A DNA stretch of 28,173 nt, taken from CALACW01 sp002431305. GTDB taxonomy: Bacteria; Bacillota; Clostridia; Oscillospirales; Acutalibacteraceae. The DNA lies in NCBI GenBank assembly GCA_937890355.1, contig CALACW010000077.1:1-28173 (forward strand), written 5' to 3'. The position numbers and the translations under genes were made by a program. Positions 20,946 through 28,135 of this stretch are shown here, in pieces; the first letter of the stretch is position 1, and each line of letters begins with the position of its first letter. The notes beneath the pieces are model-generated. The model did not search any database. It was not told the DNA's origin and saw only the letters and a list, made by a program, of their open reading frames with translations.

Positions 20946-21491
20946 ATGGGTTTTTCTATACCTATGACGGATTATGAATCCGCAAGCGATGAAGTCAAAA
21001 GAGAATATGACGACCAGATTGCAAAGCACGGCAGAATCACGAATATGAAGCGCACGCTTCTGCATTGTGTTCCCGCGTTCAAGGCTTATATGGAGTGGTA
21101 CACTCTTTATGATCTGCTCGTACCGGTTATCGGAGAGAGAGCTATTTCTCTTTATTCTTATGCTATTTCAAAGGGCAATGAGTGTCTTATCTGCTCGACG
21201 TTTTTCAGAAAAATTCTTATCGATTCGGGCGACGACCCGGATAATCCGACTTTATCCGAGACCGAAACGCTGTTAATGGATCTTGGCAGCGCGATATGCA
21301 CCGATCCTCACAATATTCCCGACGAAATTTACGACGAACTTAAAGCTAAATTCAACGACGAACAGATAGTTCTGCTTTTCTCGTTTGCGGGAATCATGTA
21401 CGCTACAAACCTTTTCAACACGATAGCCAAGGTTCCGCTCGACGAGGTTTTGTATAAATACCGTTCGGCGACGAATACAGACGAAGAATAA
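20946..21491 (+). CDS. Carboxymuconolactone decarboxylase/AhpD-like CxxC protein
   Basis: 181 residues, all-helical in character. The motif GNECLICSTFFRKIL places Cys80 and Cys83 as in the AhpD/CMD family (E-x-x-C-x-x-C type), where the pair is redox active and works with a downstream His; here the usual His position after CxxC is replaced by STFF, so activity is uncertain. AhpD-like proteins reduce peroxiredoxins or act as small-molecule disulfide reductases. AAAGGAG precedes the ATG by about 10 nt. It lies 24 nt after metI and 18 nt before the dehydrogenase gene, so it is part of the metQNI transcript. A role in oxidised methionine or thiol handling would be an inference. Confidence 0.8.
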   Translation: MGFSIPMTDYESASDEVKREYDDQIAKHGRITNMKRTLLHCVPAFKAYMEWYTLYDLLVPVIGERAISLYSYAISKGNECLICSTFFRKILIDSGDDPDNPTLSETETLLMDLGSAICTDPHNIPDEIYDELKAKFNDEQIVLLFSFAGIMYATNLFNTIAKVPLDEVLYKYRSATNTDEE

Positions 21492-21509
21492 TTTTACGGG
21501 GGTTTTGTT

Positions 21510-22313
21510 ATGAAAGATTTTGAAAATAAAGTTGCATTTATAACCGGCGCGGCTCACGGACAGGGCAGAGCGTGCGCACTCGCTTTAGCGGAAGAGGGCG
21601 CGGATATCGCGGCGTTCGACGTTGCGAAGAAAATCGAGTATCCCGCATATGAATTCGGAACAAGCGACGAGTTAAAGAGTCTTAAAGAAGAAGTCGAAAA
21701 ATCAGGCAGAAAGTGCGTTATCTGTGCGGGCGACGTGCGCGACGATAAATCCGTAACCGCCGCTGTGGAAAAGACGATTGCAGAACTCGGAAAAATCGAT
21801 ATTCTCTTTAATAACGCGGGTATCTGCGCTTACGCCGAGGTCGACAAGATGACCGACGACGAGTGGAACGCAATGATAGACATAAACCTCAAGGGACCTT
21901 TCAACGTTACAAGACGCGTTGTTCCTTATATGAAAGAGAAAAAGAGCGGAGTTATTATCAATAACTCGTCCGTAATGGGATTGAGAGGCGGAAACCGTCT
22001 TTCCCATTATACCGCCTCAAAGTGGGGTCTTACCGGACTTACAAAGGCGTGGGCTATCGAGCTTGCTCCCTATAATATCAGAGTTGTGAGCATACATCCC
22101 ACGGGTGTTAACACTCCCATGAATGACGGACTTGCGGCAATGGAGGGTATGACTCCCATCGAAATCGCGGAGCGTTCGGCGGGCAATCTTCTTCCCGTAC
22201 CGTGGATTGAGCCCGAGGACGTTGCAAATCTTGTTAAGTTCCTCGCAAGCGATAAGGCGAGATACGCTACGGGTTCGCAGTTTGTTATAGACGCGGGACT
22301 TCTGAGTGTCTGA
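21510..22313 (+). CDS. Short-chain dehydrogenase/reductase, mycofactocin-coupled-like subgroup
   Basis: 267 residues. The NAD(P) motif is TGAAHGQG (residues 12-19), then NNAG, the catalytic Ser region NNSSVMG and the YTASK (Tyr-x-x-x-Lys) active site. The long insert after the second strand (KKIEYPAYEFGTSDELKSL) matches the pattern of SDRs that in Actinobacteria are coupled to mycofactocin, which normally bind NAD tightly. No mycofactocin genes are visible here. GGGGG lies about 8 nt before the ATG. It is in the metQNI operon. Substrate unknown; it would be a cytosolic oxidoreductase. Confidence 0.88.
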   Translation: MKDFENKVAFITGAAHGQGRACALALAEEGADIAAFDVAKKIEYPAYEFGTSDELKSLKEEVEKSGRKCVICAGDVRDDKSVTAAVEKTIAELGKIDILFNNAGICAYAEVDKMTDDEWNAMIDINLKGPFNVTRRVVPYMKEKKSGVIINNSSVMGLRGGNRLSHYTASKWGLTGLTKAWAIELAPYNIRVVSIHPTGVNTPMNDGLAAMEGMTPIEIAERSAGNLLPVPWIEPEDVANLVKFLASDKARYATGSQFVIDAGLLSV

Positions 22314-22319
22314 TAAAAT

Positions 22320-23081
22320 ATGCTTAATCAGTTTTCAAGAACACAGCTTCTTTTCGGCGAAGAGGCTATGGAAAAACTTAAAAATTCGCGCGTCGCAGTG
22401 TTCGGAGTCGGGGGAGTCGGCGGTTATACCGTCGAGGCTCTCGTCCGTTCGGGCGTCGGAGCGATTGATATAGTGGACGACGACAAGGTATGTCTTACGA
22501 ATATCAACCGTCAGATAATCGCATCGAGAAGCACCGTCGGCAAGTATAAAGTCGACGTTGCCGAGGAGCGTATAAAGGATATAAATCCCGACTGTACGGT
22601 GTATAAGCACCGCATGTTTTACGTTCCCGAGACGAGAGATCAATTTGATTTTTCGCAGTATGATTATGTAGTCGACGCTATCGATACCGTCAGCGGAAAA
22701 ATTGAGCTTGTCATGCAGGCAGAAGAGGCGGGAGTTCCGATAATAAGCTCCATGGGAGCGGGCAATAAGACCGACCCAACGGCTTTTAAGGTCGCAGATA
22801 TTTACAAGACATCCGTCTGTCCTCTTGCAAAAGTCATGCGGTATGAATTAAGAAAGCGCGGAGTGAAGCATTTAAAGGTCGTTTACTCTGAGGAACCTCC
22901 GATAAAGCCTGCGGACGACATGTCGTCGAGCTGCCGTGAACATTGTATCTGTCCGCCCGGAACGCAGAGAAAATGCACGCAGAGAAGAGCCATACCCGGC
23001 TCGACAGCGTTCGTTCCGTCTGTTGTCGGACTTATAATTGCCGGCGAAGTCGTAAAGGATTTAATAGAATTTAAAAAATAA
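22320..23081 (+). CDS. tcdA: tRNA threonylcarbamoyladenosine dehydratase
   Basis: 253 residues of the ThiF/E1-like superfamily. The nucleotide-binding loop is FGVGGVGGY (29-35 core), the acidic strand is VDDDKVCLTNINRQ and the substrate-side IDTVSGK motif follows. The length (~250), SSMGAGNK and C-terminal GSTAFVPSVVGLIIAGEVV segments fit TcdA/CsdL, which cyclises t6A to ct6A on tRNAs reading ANN codons using ATP. Cys residues in SSCREHCICPPGTQRKC form a small Cys cluster seen in many homologues. No strong ribosome site is visible; the ATG is 6 nt after the SDR stop, so translation may be coupled. It ends the operon at a strong terminator. Confidence 0.9.
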   Translation: MLNQFSRTQLLFGEEAMEKLKNSRVAVFGVGGVGGYTVEALVRSGVGAIDIVDDDKVCLTNINRQIIASRSTVGKYKVDVAEERIKDINPDCTVYKHRMFYVPETRDQFDFSQYDYVVDAIDTVSGKIELVMQAEEAGVPIISSMGAGNKTDPTAFKVADIYKTSVCPLAKVMRYELRKRGVKHLKVVYSEEPPIKPADDMSSSCREHCICPPGTQRKCTQRRAIPGSTAFVPSVVGLIIAGEVVKDLIEFKK

Positions 23082-23083
23082 GT

Positions 23084-23128
23084 AAATCTCCGAGGAAACT
23101 GCCGAACGCAGAATCCACGGAGATTTTT
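23084..23128 (+). terminator. Intrinsic terminator of the met-tcdA operon
   Basis: AAATCTCCG (23084-23092) pairs with CGGAGATTT (23118-23126), followed by TTTTT partly within the arm. The loop contains a small inner stem CTGC/GCAG. Confidence 0.8.
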
Positions 23129-23132
23129 ATTA

Positions 23133-23161
23133 TTGAATTAATTAACGATAATGTGTATAAT
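23133..23161 (+). promoter_or_regulatory. Promoter of the MNT/HEPN pair
   Basis: TTGAAT (23133-23138), 17 bp spacer, TATAAT (23156-23161), start near 23168. Confidence 0.75.
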
Positions 23162-23182
23162 AATATTAAAGAGGTGAGCGGT

Positions 23183-23518
23183 ATGAAGTCAGATTGCTTA
23201 AATAATATATTGGAGAATATAATAGAATGTTGTAATGCAGTATTGCCCGATAAAGTTGTTTCGATTTTTTTGTACGGTTCGTATGCTCGCGGCGATTATG
23301 ACGACGAATCCGATATAGATATTCTTATTGAAGCGGATATACCTAATTCGGAGTGTTTAGAGTATACAATGAATATTATGACTTCTCTTTCGGACATACA
23401 AATAGAAAACGATATAGTTATATCTCCGAATGTTGTGAGTAAAAATATATTCAGAGCTTACGGCAACGTCTCTCCGTTTTATAAGAATGTCATATCGGAG
23501 GGCATAAAAATTGCGTGA
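23183..23518 (+). CDS. MNT-type nucleotidyltransferase (antitoxin of MNT/HEPN pair)
   Basis: The ATG at 23183 has GAGGTGA 5 nt upstream and is preferred over GTG at 23153, which lies inside the promoter. The 111-residue protein carries a perfect minimal nucleotidyltransferase motif GS-x10-D-x-D: G32-S33 then D44 and D46 in GSYARGDYDDESDID. In HepT/MntA-type systems this enzyme transfers AMP from ATP onto the HEPN partner and neutralises it. The gene is AT-rich, with codons unlike the surrounding genes, which suggests transfer. Its 3' end overlaps the HEPN gene by 8 nt. Confidence 0.85.
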   Translation: MKSDCLNNILENIIECCNAVLPDKVVSIFLYGSYARGDYDDESDIDILIEADIPNSECLEYTMNIMTSLSDIQIENDIVISPNVVSKNIFRAYGNVSPFYKNVISEGIKIA

Positions 23519-23909
23519 TGAAAGTGTAATAGAATTATCAAAACTTCGATTGGAAAAAGCAACCGAATGTCTTGAAGATGCCGAAATGCTTTTGAATGCA
23601 GAGAGTTATAAATCAGCTGCGAATCGCTGTTATTATGCTGTATTTCATGCGATGAGAGCTGTTTTGGTTCTTGACGGTTATGACAGCAAGAAACATTCGG
23701 GGATTATATCTGAATTCAGAAAAAAATATATTAAGACAGATATTTTTGATAAATCGCTTTCTGTTATAATCGGCAATCAATTTATTATCAGAAGTAAAAG
23801 CGATTATGACGATTTTTATGTTATATCAAAAAAGGAAACAGTTTCACAATATGAGGGCGCAAAAACAGCCGTAGCTATGATTTCCGATTATTTATATTCT
23901 GTATATTAA
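23511..23909 (+). CDS. HEPN-domain protein (toxin of MNT/HEPN pair)
   Basis: 132 residues, starting with TTG at 23511, 8 nt after GGAGGG (23497-23502), inside the end of the MNT gene. The HEPN active-site motif is R39-CYYAVF-H46 (R-x6-H), in the four-helix layout typical of Pfam HEPN (PF05168-like), with NR-C-YYA-FHAMRAVL strongly recognisable. HEPN proteins of such pairs are usually RNases; the MNT partner inhibits them. The Tyr pair next to Arg is a plausible AMPylation neighbourhood. A palindrome TTAAAC-CGTCCT-GTTTAA overlaps its stop codon. Only 23 nt separate it from the convergent polymerase-partner gene. Confidence 0.85.
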   Translation: MRDESVIELSKLRLEKATECLEDAEMLLNAESYKSAANRCYYAVFHAMRAVLVLDGYDSKKHSGIISEFRKKYIKTDIFDKSLSVIIGNQFIIRSKSDYDDFYVISKKETVSQYEGAKTAVAMISDYLYSVY

Positions 23910-23932
23910 ACCGTCCTGTTTAAAGGGGCATT

Positions 23933-24340
23933 TTATGACGTAAAACATATATCCGCCGTGTCGTCGAACAGGATTTTTGTTCCGTCTTCGAATATTATAA
24001 CACGGTCGAATTCGCTGACCGTTCTTACGTTGCCGGTGTAGACCTTATAGGTTCCGCCGGCTTTTTTACTGTCCGGGACAAAGTACGTTACCGTTATGAG
24101 CGGGCGCTGAAACGCTCTGCGCATTACGTCGCGTACCTTTTCGTTAAGTGCTTCGAGGTCTGATTCGCCTAAAGGTATTCGTTCGTCTGTTTGTCTGTCC
24201 GCCTCGGTTATTATCGCTCCGAAGCCCGTAAGCGCCGCAAACGGTGCGAACTGCGCCGCTCTGTCCGACATGGACATGTGCGGTCTGTTGTTGGAAACAT
24301 GGTGAGGCATATCTATTATATCGTCGTATCTGTCCGTCAT
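23933..24340 (-). CDS. Small partner protein of Y-family polymerase, YolD-like (135 aa)
   Basis: The protein begins MTDRYDDIIDMPHHVSNNRP and contains the signature MSMSDRAAQFAPFAALTGF, followed by a helix and a beta-rich C-terminal half (ITVTYFVPDSKKAGGTYKVY). This short protein is found in Clostridia directly after UmuC/UvrX-like polymerases and seems related to YolD-like proteins, which may take the place of UmuD. Its ATG overlaps the polymerase stop in an ATGA arrangement (24337-24340), so the two are translated together. The role in translesion synthesis is inferred from context. The exact family is not certain. Confidence 0.8.
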   Translation of the reverse strand: MTDRYDDIIDMPHHVSNNRPHMSMSDRAAQFAPFAALTGFGAIITEADRQTDERIPLGESDLEALNEKVRDVMRRAFQRPLITVTYFVPDSKKAGGTYKVYTGNVRTVSEFDRVIIFEDGTKILFDDTADICFTS

Positions 24341-25845
24341 TCCTTATGTCCTCCTATCTGTCTGTTGCGATCCCTTGCGGTTGCGCCCTCTTCTAAATTC
24401 ATACCTTTTAAAATCGCGTTTTTACCGAATTTCTTTTTTATATCTATTACCGTTTTCTGAATTTTCTTTTCTCTTTCGTCTCTTTGCTTATTATCCTTTA
24501 CGGGTTTGCCTGCGTCTTGAATTGCGGAGATGATATCGAGCTGTTCGCTGACTCCGGAATCGGCTGAATTCTCATCTGTTACATGGTTTGCGACAACGTA
24601 TATTTTTCTTACGCTTAATCGCTTGTCTGCGATATTTTCAAAAAGCTCCTGAGTCTTTTTGAGTATCAGCTTGCCCGAGGACGTGAATCTGCCCAAATTA
24701 ATTGAACCGTGAGCCTGTTTGGGCATTTTTCGTCCGTAGTGATCCGTTTCGGCTATTATGTCGGTATAACCTTTTTTCATATTCTCAGTGTCGTAGCACA
24801 CCGTCAGAACAATTTGGTCGGTGACGAGCGATTTATCCACGAGGTCGAGAGTCAGAAGATCGGTCATCTCCTTTAAGACAAGCAGAGCCTTGTCGTATTC
24901 GTACGCCTCCTGAAGCACCTGTCCCGAGCTTATCGAATTAGATACGGCTTTGTAATTTTTTATGTCCTTAATTTCGCACGGCTCCCAGCCCCATGCGTGG
25001 TCTATAAGCAGTTCGGCATTCACACCGAACATTTTATATAAAAGATCCTCGCTGTAGTATTCTCCGCTTTTTCCGACGGAACAGCGAGCGATATCGCCCA
25101 TTGTGTGCAGTCCGTGATCCGCAAGTTTTTTGCTGTAACCCCTGCCCACGCGCCAAAAATCGGTAATCGGCGTGTGATCCCACAGATCTTTTCTGTAAGA
25201 CGCTTCGTCAAGCTCCGCGATTCTGACTCCGTTTTCATCCGCGGGAATGTGCTTTGCCCGTATATCCATGGCGATTTTGCACAGGTACAGATTCGTCCCG
25301 ATCCCCGCCGTCGCGGTAATGCCCGTGGTTCGCAGGACGTCGAGAATCATATACATGGCAAGCTCTCTCGGCGTTTTGTTGTACGTTTTCAGATAATTTG
25401 TAACGTCCATGAAAACCTCGTCCACGGAGTAGACGTGTATGTCCTCACTCGAAATATATTTTAAATAAATCGAATATATTTTCGAGCTTAATTTTACGTA
25501 ATAGCCCATCCTCGGCGGGGCGATAATAAAGTCAAGTTCGAGAGTCGGGTCGTTTTTCAGCTCCTCATCGACGTACGATTTACCCGTGAATCTGCCGTCG
25601 GGAATTTTGGCACGGCGCTCGGCGTTTACCTCCCTTACTCTTTGAACAACTTCAAAAAGCCGAGCTCTGCCGGGAATCCCGTACGCTTTCAGAGTTGGGG
25701 ACACTGCTAAACAAATAGTTTTTTCAGTCCGCGTCGGGTCGGCGACGACAAGATTTACTTTAAGCGGGTCAAGATTCCGCGAAACGCACTCCGCGGAGGC
25801 GTAAAACGATTTTAAGTCGATTGCAATATACGATTTATTCTCCAC
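24337..25845 (-). CDS. Y-family DNA polymerase (UmuC/DinB-like)
   Basis: The start is GTG at 25845, 9 nt after AGGAGGG (25855-25860); longer upstream reading has no ribosome site. The 502-residue protein begins MENKSYIAIDLKSFYASAEC, with catalytic Asp10 in IAIDLKSFYAS and the acidic pair in HVYSVDEVFMDV, so it should be active. The palm and fingers (LAVSPTLKAYGIPGRARLFE), the thumb and the little-finger part are present; ITATAGIGTNLYLCKIA is the typical thumb-preceding region. It would copy past damaged template bases. Its length is above DinB (~350), as in UvrX/UmuC-like clostridial enzymes. A LexA-like box lies downstream of its -10. Confidence 0.9.
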   Translation of the reverse strand: MENKSYIAIDLKSFYASAECVSRNLDPLKVNLVVADPTRTEKTICLAVSPTLKAYGIPGRARLFEVVQRVREVNAERRAKIPDGRFTGKSYVDEELKNDPTLELDFIIAPPRMGYYVKLSSKIYSIYLKYISSEDIHVYSVDEVFMDVTNYLKTYNKTPRELAMYMILDVLRTTGITATAGIGTNLYLCKIAMDIRAKHIPADENGVRIAELDEASYRKDLWDHTPITDFWRVGRGYSKKLADHGLHTMGDIARCSVGKSGEYYSEDLLYKMFGVNAELLIDHAWGWEPCEIKDIKNYKAVSNSISSGQVLQEAYEYDKALLVLKEMTDLLTLDLVDKSLVTDQIVLTVCYDTENMKKGYTDIIAETDHYGRKMPKQAHGSINLGRFTSSGKLILKKTQELFENIADKRLSVRKIYVVANHVTDENSADSGVSEQLDIISAIQDAGKPVKDNKQRDEREKKIQKTVIDIKKKFGKNAILKGMNLEEGATARDRNRQIGGHKE

Positions 25846-25866
25846 AGTACTCAACCCTCCTCTTCC

Positions 25867-25878
25867 AAACAAATGTTC
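25867..25878. promoter_or_regulatory. Candidate LexA (SOS) box of the Y-polymerase operon
   Basis: On the minus strand GAAC-ATTT-GTTT, one base off the Gram-positive LexA pattern GAAC-N4-GTTC. It sits just downstream of the -10 and would block transcription start. Confidence 0.6.
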
Positions 25879-25885
25879 TGTATTT

Positions 25886-25914
25886 ATTGTACGCTTTTTT
25901 TCTGAAAAAATCAA
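25886..25914 (-). promoter_or_regulatory. Promoter of the Y-polymerase operon
   Basis: Minus strand TTGATT (25909-25914), 17 bp spacer, TACAAT (25886-25891), start near 25879, next to the LexA-like box. Confidence 0.7.
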
Positions 25915-25931
25915 TAGGCAGATTTGATTTG

Positions 25932-25960
25932 TTGACATTAAACCGAATGTCTGTTAAAAT
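25932..25960 (+). promoter_or_regulatory. Promoter of the cytidylyltransferase gene
   Basis: TTGACA (25932-25937), 17 bp spacer, TAAAAT (25955-25960). Diverges from the polymerase promoter. Confidence 0.8.
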
Positions 25961-25990
25961 TATATTTATTATGATTAAGGGGAAATGATT

Positions 25991-26698
25991 ATGGTATATG
26001 CCGTAATACTTGCCGGCGGAAGCGGTACGCGCATGGGCACCGAAGTACCGAAACAGTTTTTGAATATATGCTCGCGCCCTGTTATTGTAAGAAGCGCAGA
26101 CGCATTTATTAATTCGGGACTGTGCGATTATATTATAATTACTGTTCCCGCAGAGTTTACGGATTATACGCGTTCGCTTGTAAAAGAGTATCGCCCCGAC
26201 GACGAAATCGATGTAATTTCCGGCGGGAAAAACAGAAATTCCTCGCTTCTTAACGCTCTTGAATTTATAAAGCTGAACAAGCCGTACGACGGCGATACTG
26301 TTGTCCTTACTCACGATGCGGTTCGTCCGTTTATAAATAAAAGGATAATTGAGGATAATATAAAAGCCGTCCGCGAATTCGGCGGGTGCAATACGGTAGT
26401 AAAATGCGTCGATACCGTTCTTGTCAGCGACGACGGAAAATTTATTTCGTCCGTTCCCGAGAGAAGAAAGCTTTATAACGCGCAGACTCCGCAGAGCTTT
26501 AATTTTACGGAGATTCTTAATATATATGAGAAGATGACCGACGACGAAAAGGAAAATATGACCGACGCGTGTTCCGTTTTTTTGAAATACGGTAAAAAAG
26601 TCGCGCTCGTCGACGGGGAGCAGAACAATATTAAAATAACTTATAAAAGCGATATCGGCAGAGCCGAACAGATAATATTAAATAATACGGAGGATTGA
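25991..26698 (+). CDS. IspD/TarI-family cytidylyltransferase
   Basis: 235 residues from ATG 25991 (AAGGGG 8 nt upstream; ATG 25985 is too close). The nucleotide-binding loop is AVILAGGSGTRMG, then PKQFL, THDAVRPF, the CTP-side GQ-like YNAQTPQSF and the late TDACSVF and NIKITYKSDI. It transfers a cytidylyl group from CTP onto either methylerythritol phosphate (IspD) or ribitol 5-phosphate (TarI). The late segment and the glycosyltransferase next door suggest the CDP-ribitol/teichoic-acid branch, but single-copy IspD function cannot be excluded: the two are close in sequence. Confidence 0.88.
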   Translation: MVYAVILAGGSGTRMGTEVPKQFLNICSRPVIVRSADAFINSGLCDYIIITVPAEFTDYTRSLVKEYRPDDEIDVISGGKNRNSSLLNALEFIKLNKPYDGDTVVLTHDAVRPFINKRIIEDNIKAVREFGGCNTVVKCVDTVLVSDDGKFISSVPERRKLYNAQTPQSFNFTEILNIYEKMTDDEKENMTDACSVFLKYGKKVALVDGEQNNIKITYKSDIGRAEQIILNNTED

Positions 26699-26702
26699 CG
26701 GC

Positions 26703-28070
26703 ATGGTAAAACTTTCCGTTATCATACCCGTTTACAACGGTGAAAAATACATTGAAAAGACTCTTGACTCACTTGTCGAACAGACCGTCGAAGATTTTGA
26801 GGTTATAATAATCGATGACGGCAGCGACGATAAGACGGGTGAAATTATAAAAAAATACTGCGATGAATACGTTGATTTCTTTTATATAAATCAGCCTCAT
26901 TCCGGCGTGTACGCAGCCCGTAACGCGGGAATAAAAAAGGCGAGGGGAGAGTATCTTCTTTTTCTCGACTGCGGAGATATGCTTACTTTTGAATCGGTTG
27001 AAAAACTTATAGAAAAGGGCGAAGCCGATTCGCTTGATATAGTTCTCGGCAGACAGTGGCGTTTCGGAGATATCGAGTATAAATATTTTAAGCGCGACGA
27101 CACGCTCGTTGTTATGAACGACGTCGACAAGCACGAAACAAGTCTTTTATACAGCGGTGAACTCGGAAACAAAGCTATAAAAAAGAAAATAATCGAACTG
27201 TATAATGTTTCGTTTGCGGATCTGAGCGCGTACGGCGAGTATCTTTTTATAATGCAGTGCATTATGAACTCGAATAAAATAGGCGGATGCACAGAGTTTA
27301 TATTAGAAAAGCATGTGCCCCATCTTACCGACGGATATTCACGTTTTGAAATGCCGTCTATGGAAAATTTCAAAAGCGCAGTTTATGTATGTGATGAAAT
27401 ATACGATATTGCAAACGACTCAATCGAACGTCTGACAGGAGAGAGTACGGACGGTGACGAGGCGTATCTGCAGGCGGTTATGTATCACAGCTATGCACTG
27501 ATGATTGAAAACTTTTACAGGCGTTTCTGGTTTGCCGGCGAGGATGTTTTAGAGAATATGCGCGAGGAATTCAAGCGCATGTCAGTAAAGATAAAAAAAG
27601 AAAAGTTTGAACAGCTCGTAAAGGATAATCCCGATTTAAGACTGCCGTATATATATGTAAATAAGGACGAGGCTGTCAGCGAAAGTCTTATCTCCGTTAT
27701 GTTCGACGTTTCGGGCGAACACATGACGGATGTTATTAAATCCGTGTATCTTCAGGATTACCCGTTTTTTGAGGTGTTTATAAGACGTTCGGATTTTGAA
27801 AGCGGATATTTTCCAGAAGAACTTAAGAATATGAAAAATCTTACGGTTATAGACGAAAAAGATTTCTTCCGCTCTGCTCGTGCAAAGGCGCACGGCAAAT
27901 ACGTTCTGACTTTGAGAGGAAAGGACGTTATAGATTACAGGGTGTTCTCATCGCTTGCCGTCAGCAAGATTCCCGCGTCGTTTATTCAATATGAATTTGC
28001 CGCCAGAAGAAGAACCCTGCAGGCGAGAAAGTCGCTCAAAGACAGAGGACTCAACATTAAAGATAAATAA
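26703..28070 (+). CDS. Glycosyltransferase family 2 with degenerate second GT domain (455 aa)
   Basis: The first GT-A domain is clear: LSVIIPVYNGEKYIEKTL (4-21), IIDDGSDD (37-43), ARNAGIKKARGEY and LFLDCGDML, which carries the metal-binding D-x-D-like D89-C-G-D92. From about residue 330 a second, decayed GT-A-like domain follows (LISVMFDVSGEHMTDVIKSV, then YLQDYPFFEVFI, ARAKAHGKYVLTLRGKD), in which the catalytic acids are gone. GGAGG in the end of the cytidylyltransferase gene serves the ATG 4 nt after that gene. Cytoplasmic or membrane-associated; it probably transfers a sugar (or with TarI a polyol phosphate relative) onto cell-surface polymer. The acceptor is not known. Confidence 0.88.
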   Translation: MVKLSVIIPVYNGEKYIEKTLDSLVEQTVEDFEVIIIDDGSDDKTGEIIKKYCDEYVDFFYINQPHSGVYAARNAGIKKARGEYLLFLDCGDMLTFESVEKLIEKGEADSLDIVLGRQWRFGDIEYKYFKRDDTLVVMNDVDKHETSLLYSGELGNKAIKKKIIELYNVSFADLSAYGEYLFIMQCIMNSNKIGGCTEFILEKHVPHLTDGYSRFEMPSMENFKSAVYVCDEIYDIANDSIERLTGESTDGDEAYLQAVMYHSYALMIENFYRRFWFAGEDVLENMREEFKRMSVKIKKEKFEQLVKDNPDLRLPYIYVNKDEAVSESLISVMFDVSGEHMTDVIKSVYLQDYPFFEVFIRRSDFESGYFPEELKNMKNLTVIDEKDFFRSARAKAHGKYVLTLRGKDVIDYRVFSSLAVSKIPASFIQYEFAARRRTLQARKSLKDRGLNIKDK

Positions 28071-28082
28071 TAACAAACGAAA

Positions 28083-28123
28083 AAATCACCGCAGGGCATT
28101 TAAACCATGCGGTGATTTATTAT
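28083..28123. terminator. Terminator of the cytidylyltransferase-GT operon
   Basis: AAATCACCGCA (28083-28093) pairs with TGCGGTGATTT (28108-28118), followed by ATTATT; AAAAA precedes it, so the minus strand gets a better U-run, fitting a convergent gene at the right edge. Confidence 0.8.
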
Positions 28124-28135
28124 CTGTAATGATTT

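Noticed and set aside
20319..21065. Minus-strand ORF (248 codons) over metI and the AhpD-like gene
   Set aside because: Overlaps two well-supported plus-strand genes and has an unnatural Arg/Asn-rich composition.
23907..23925. Terminator at the HEPN/YolD-like junction
   Set aside because: TTAAAC-CGTCCT-GTTTAA is a palindrome but has a weak AT-rich stem and no U-run, so I do not call it a terminator.
25835..26314. Minus-strand ORF (159 codons) over the cytidylyltransferase start
   Set aside because: Covers two divergent promoters and a coding start; no ribosome site.
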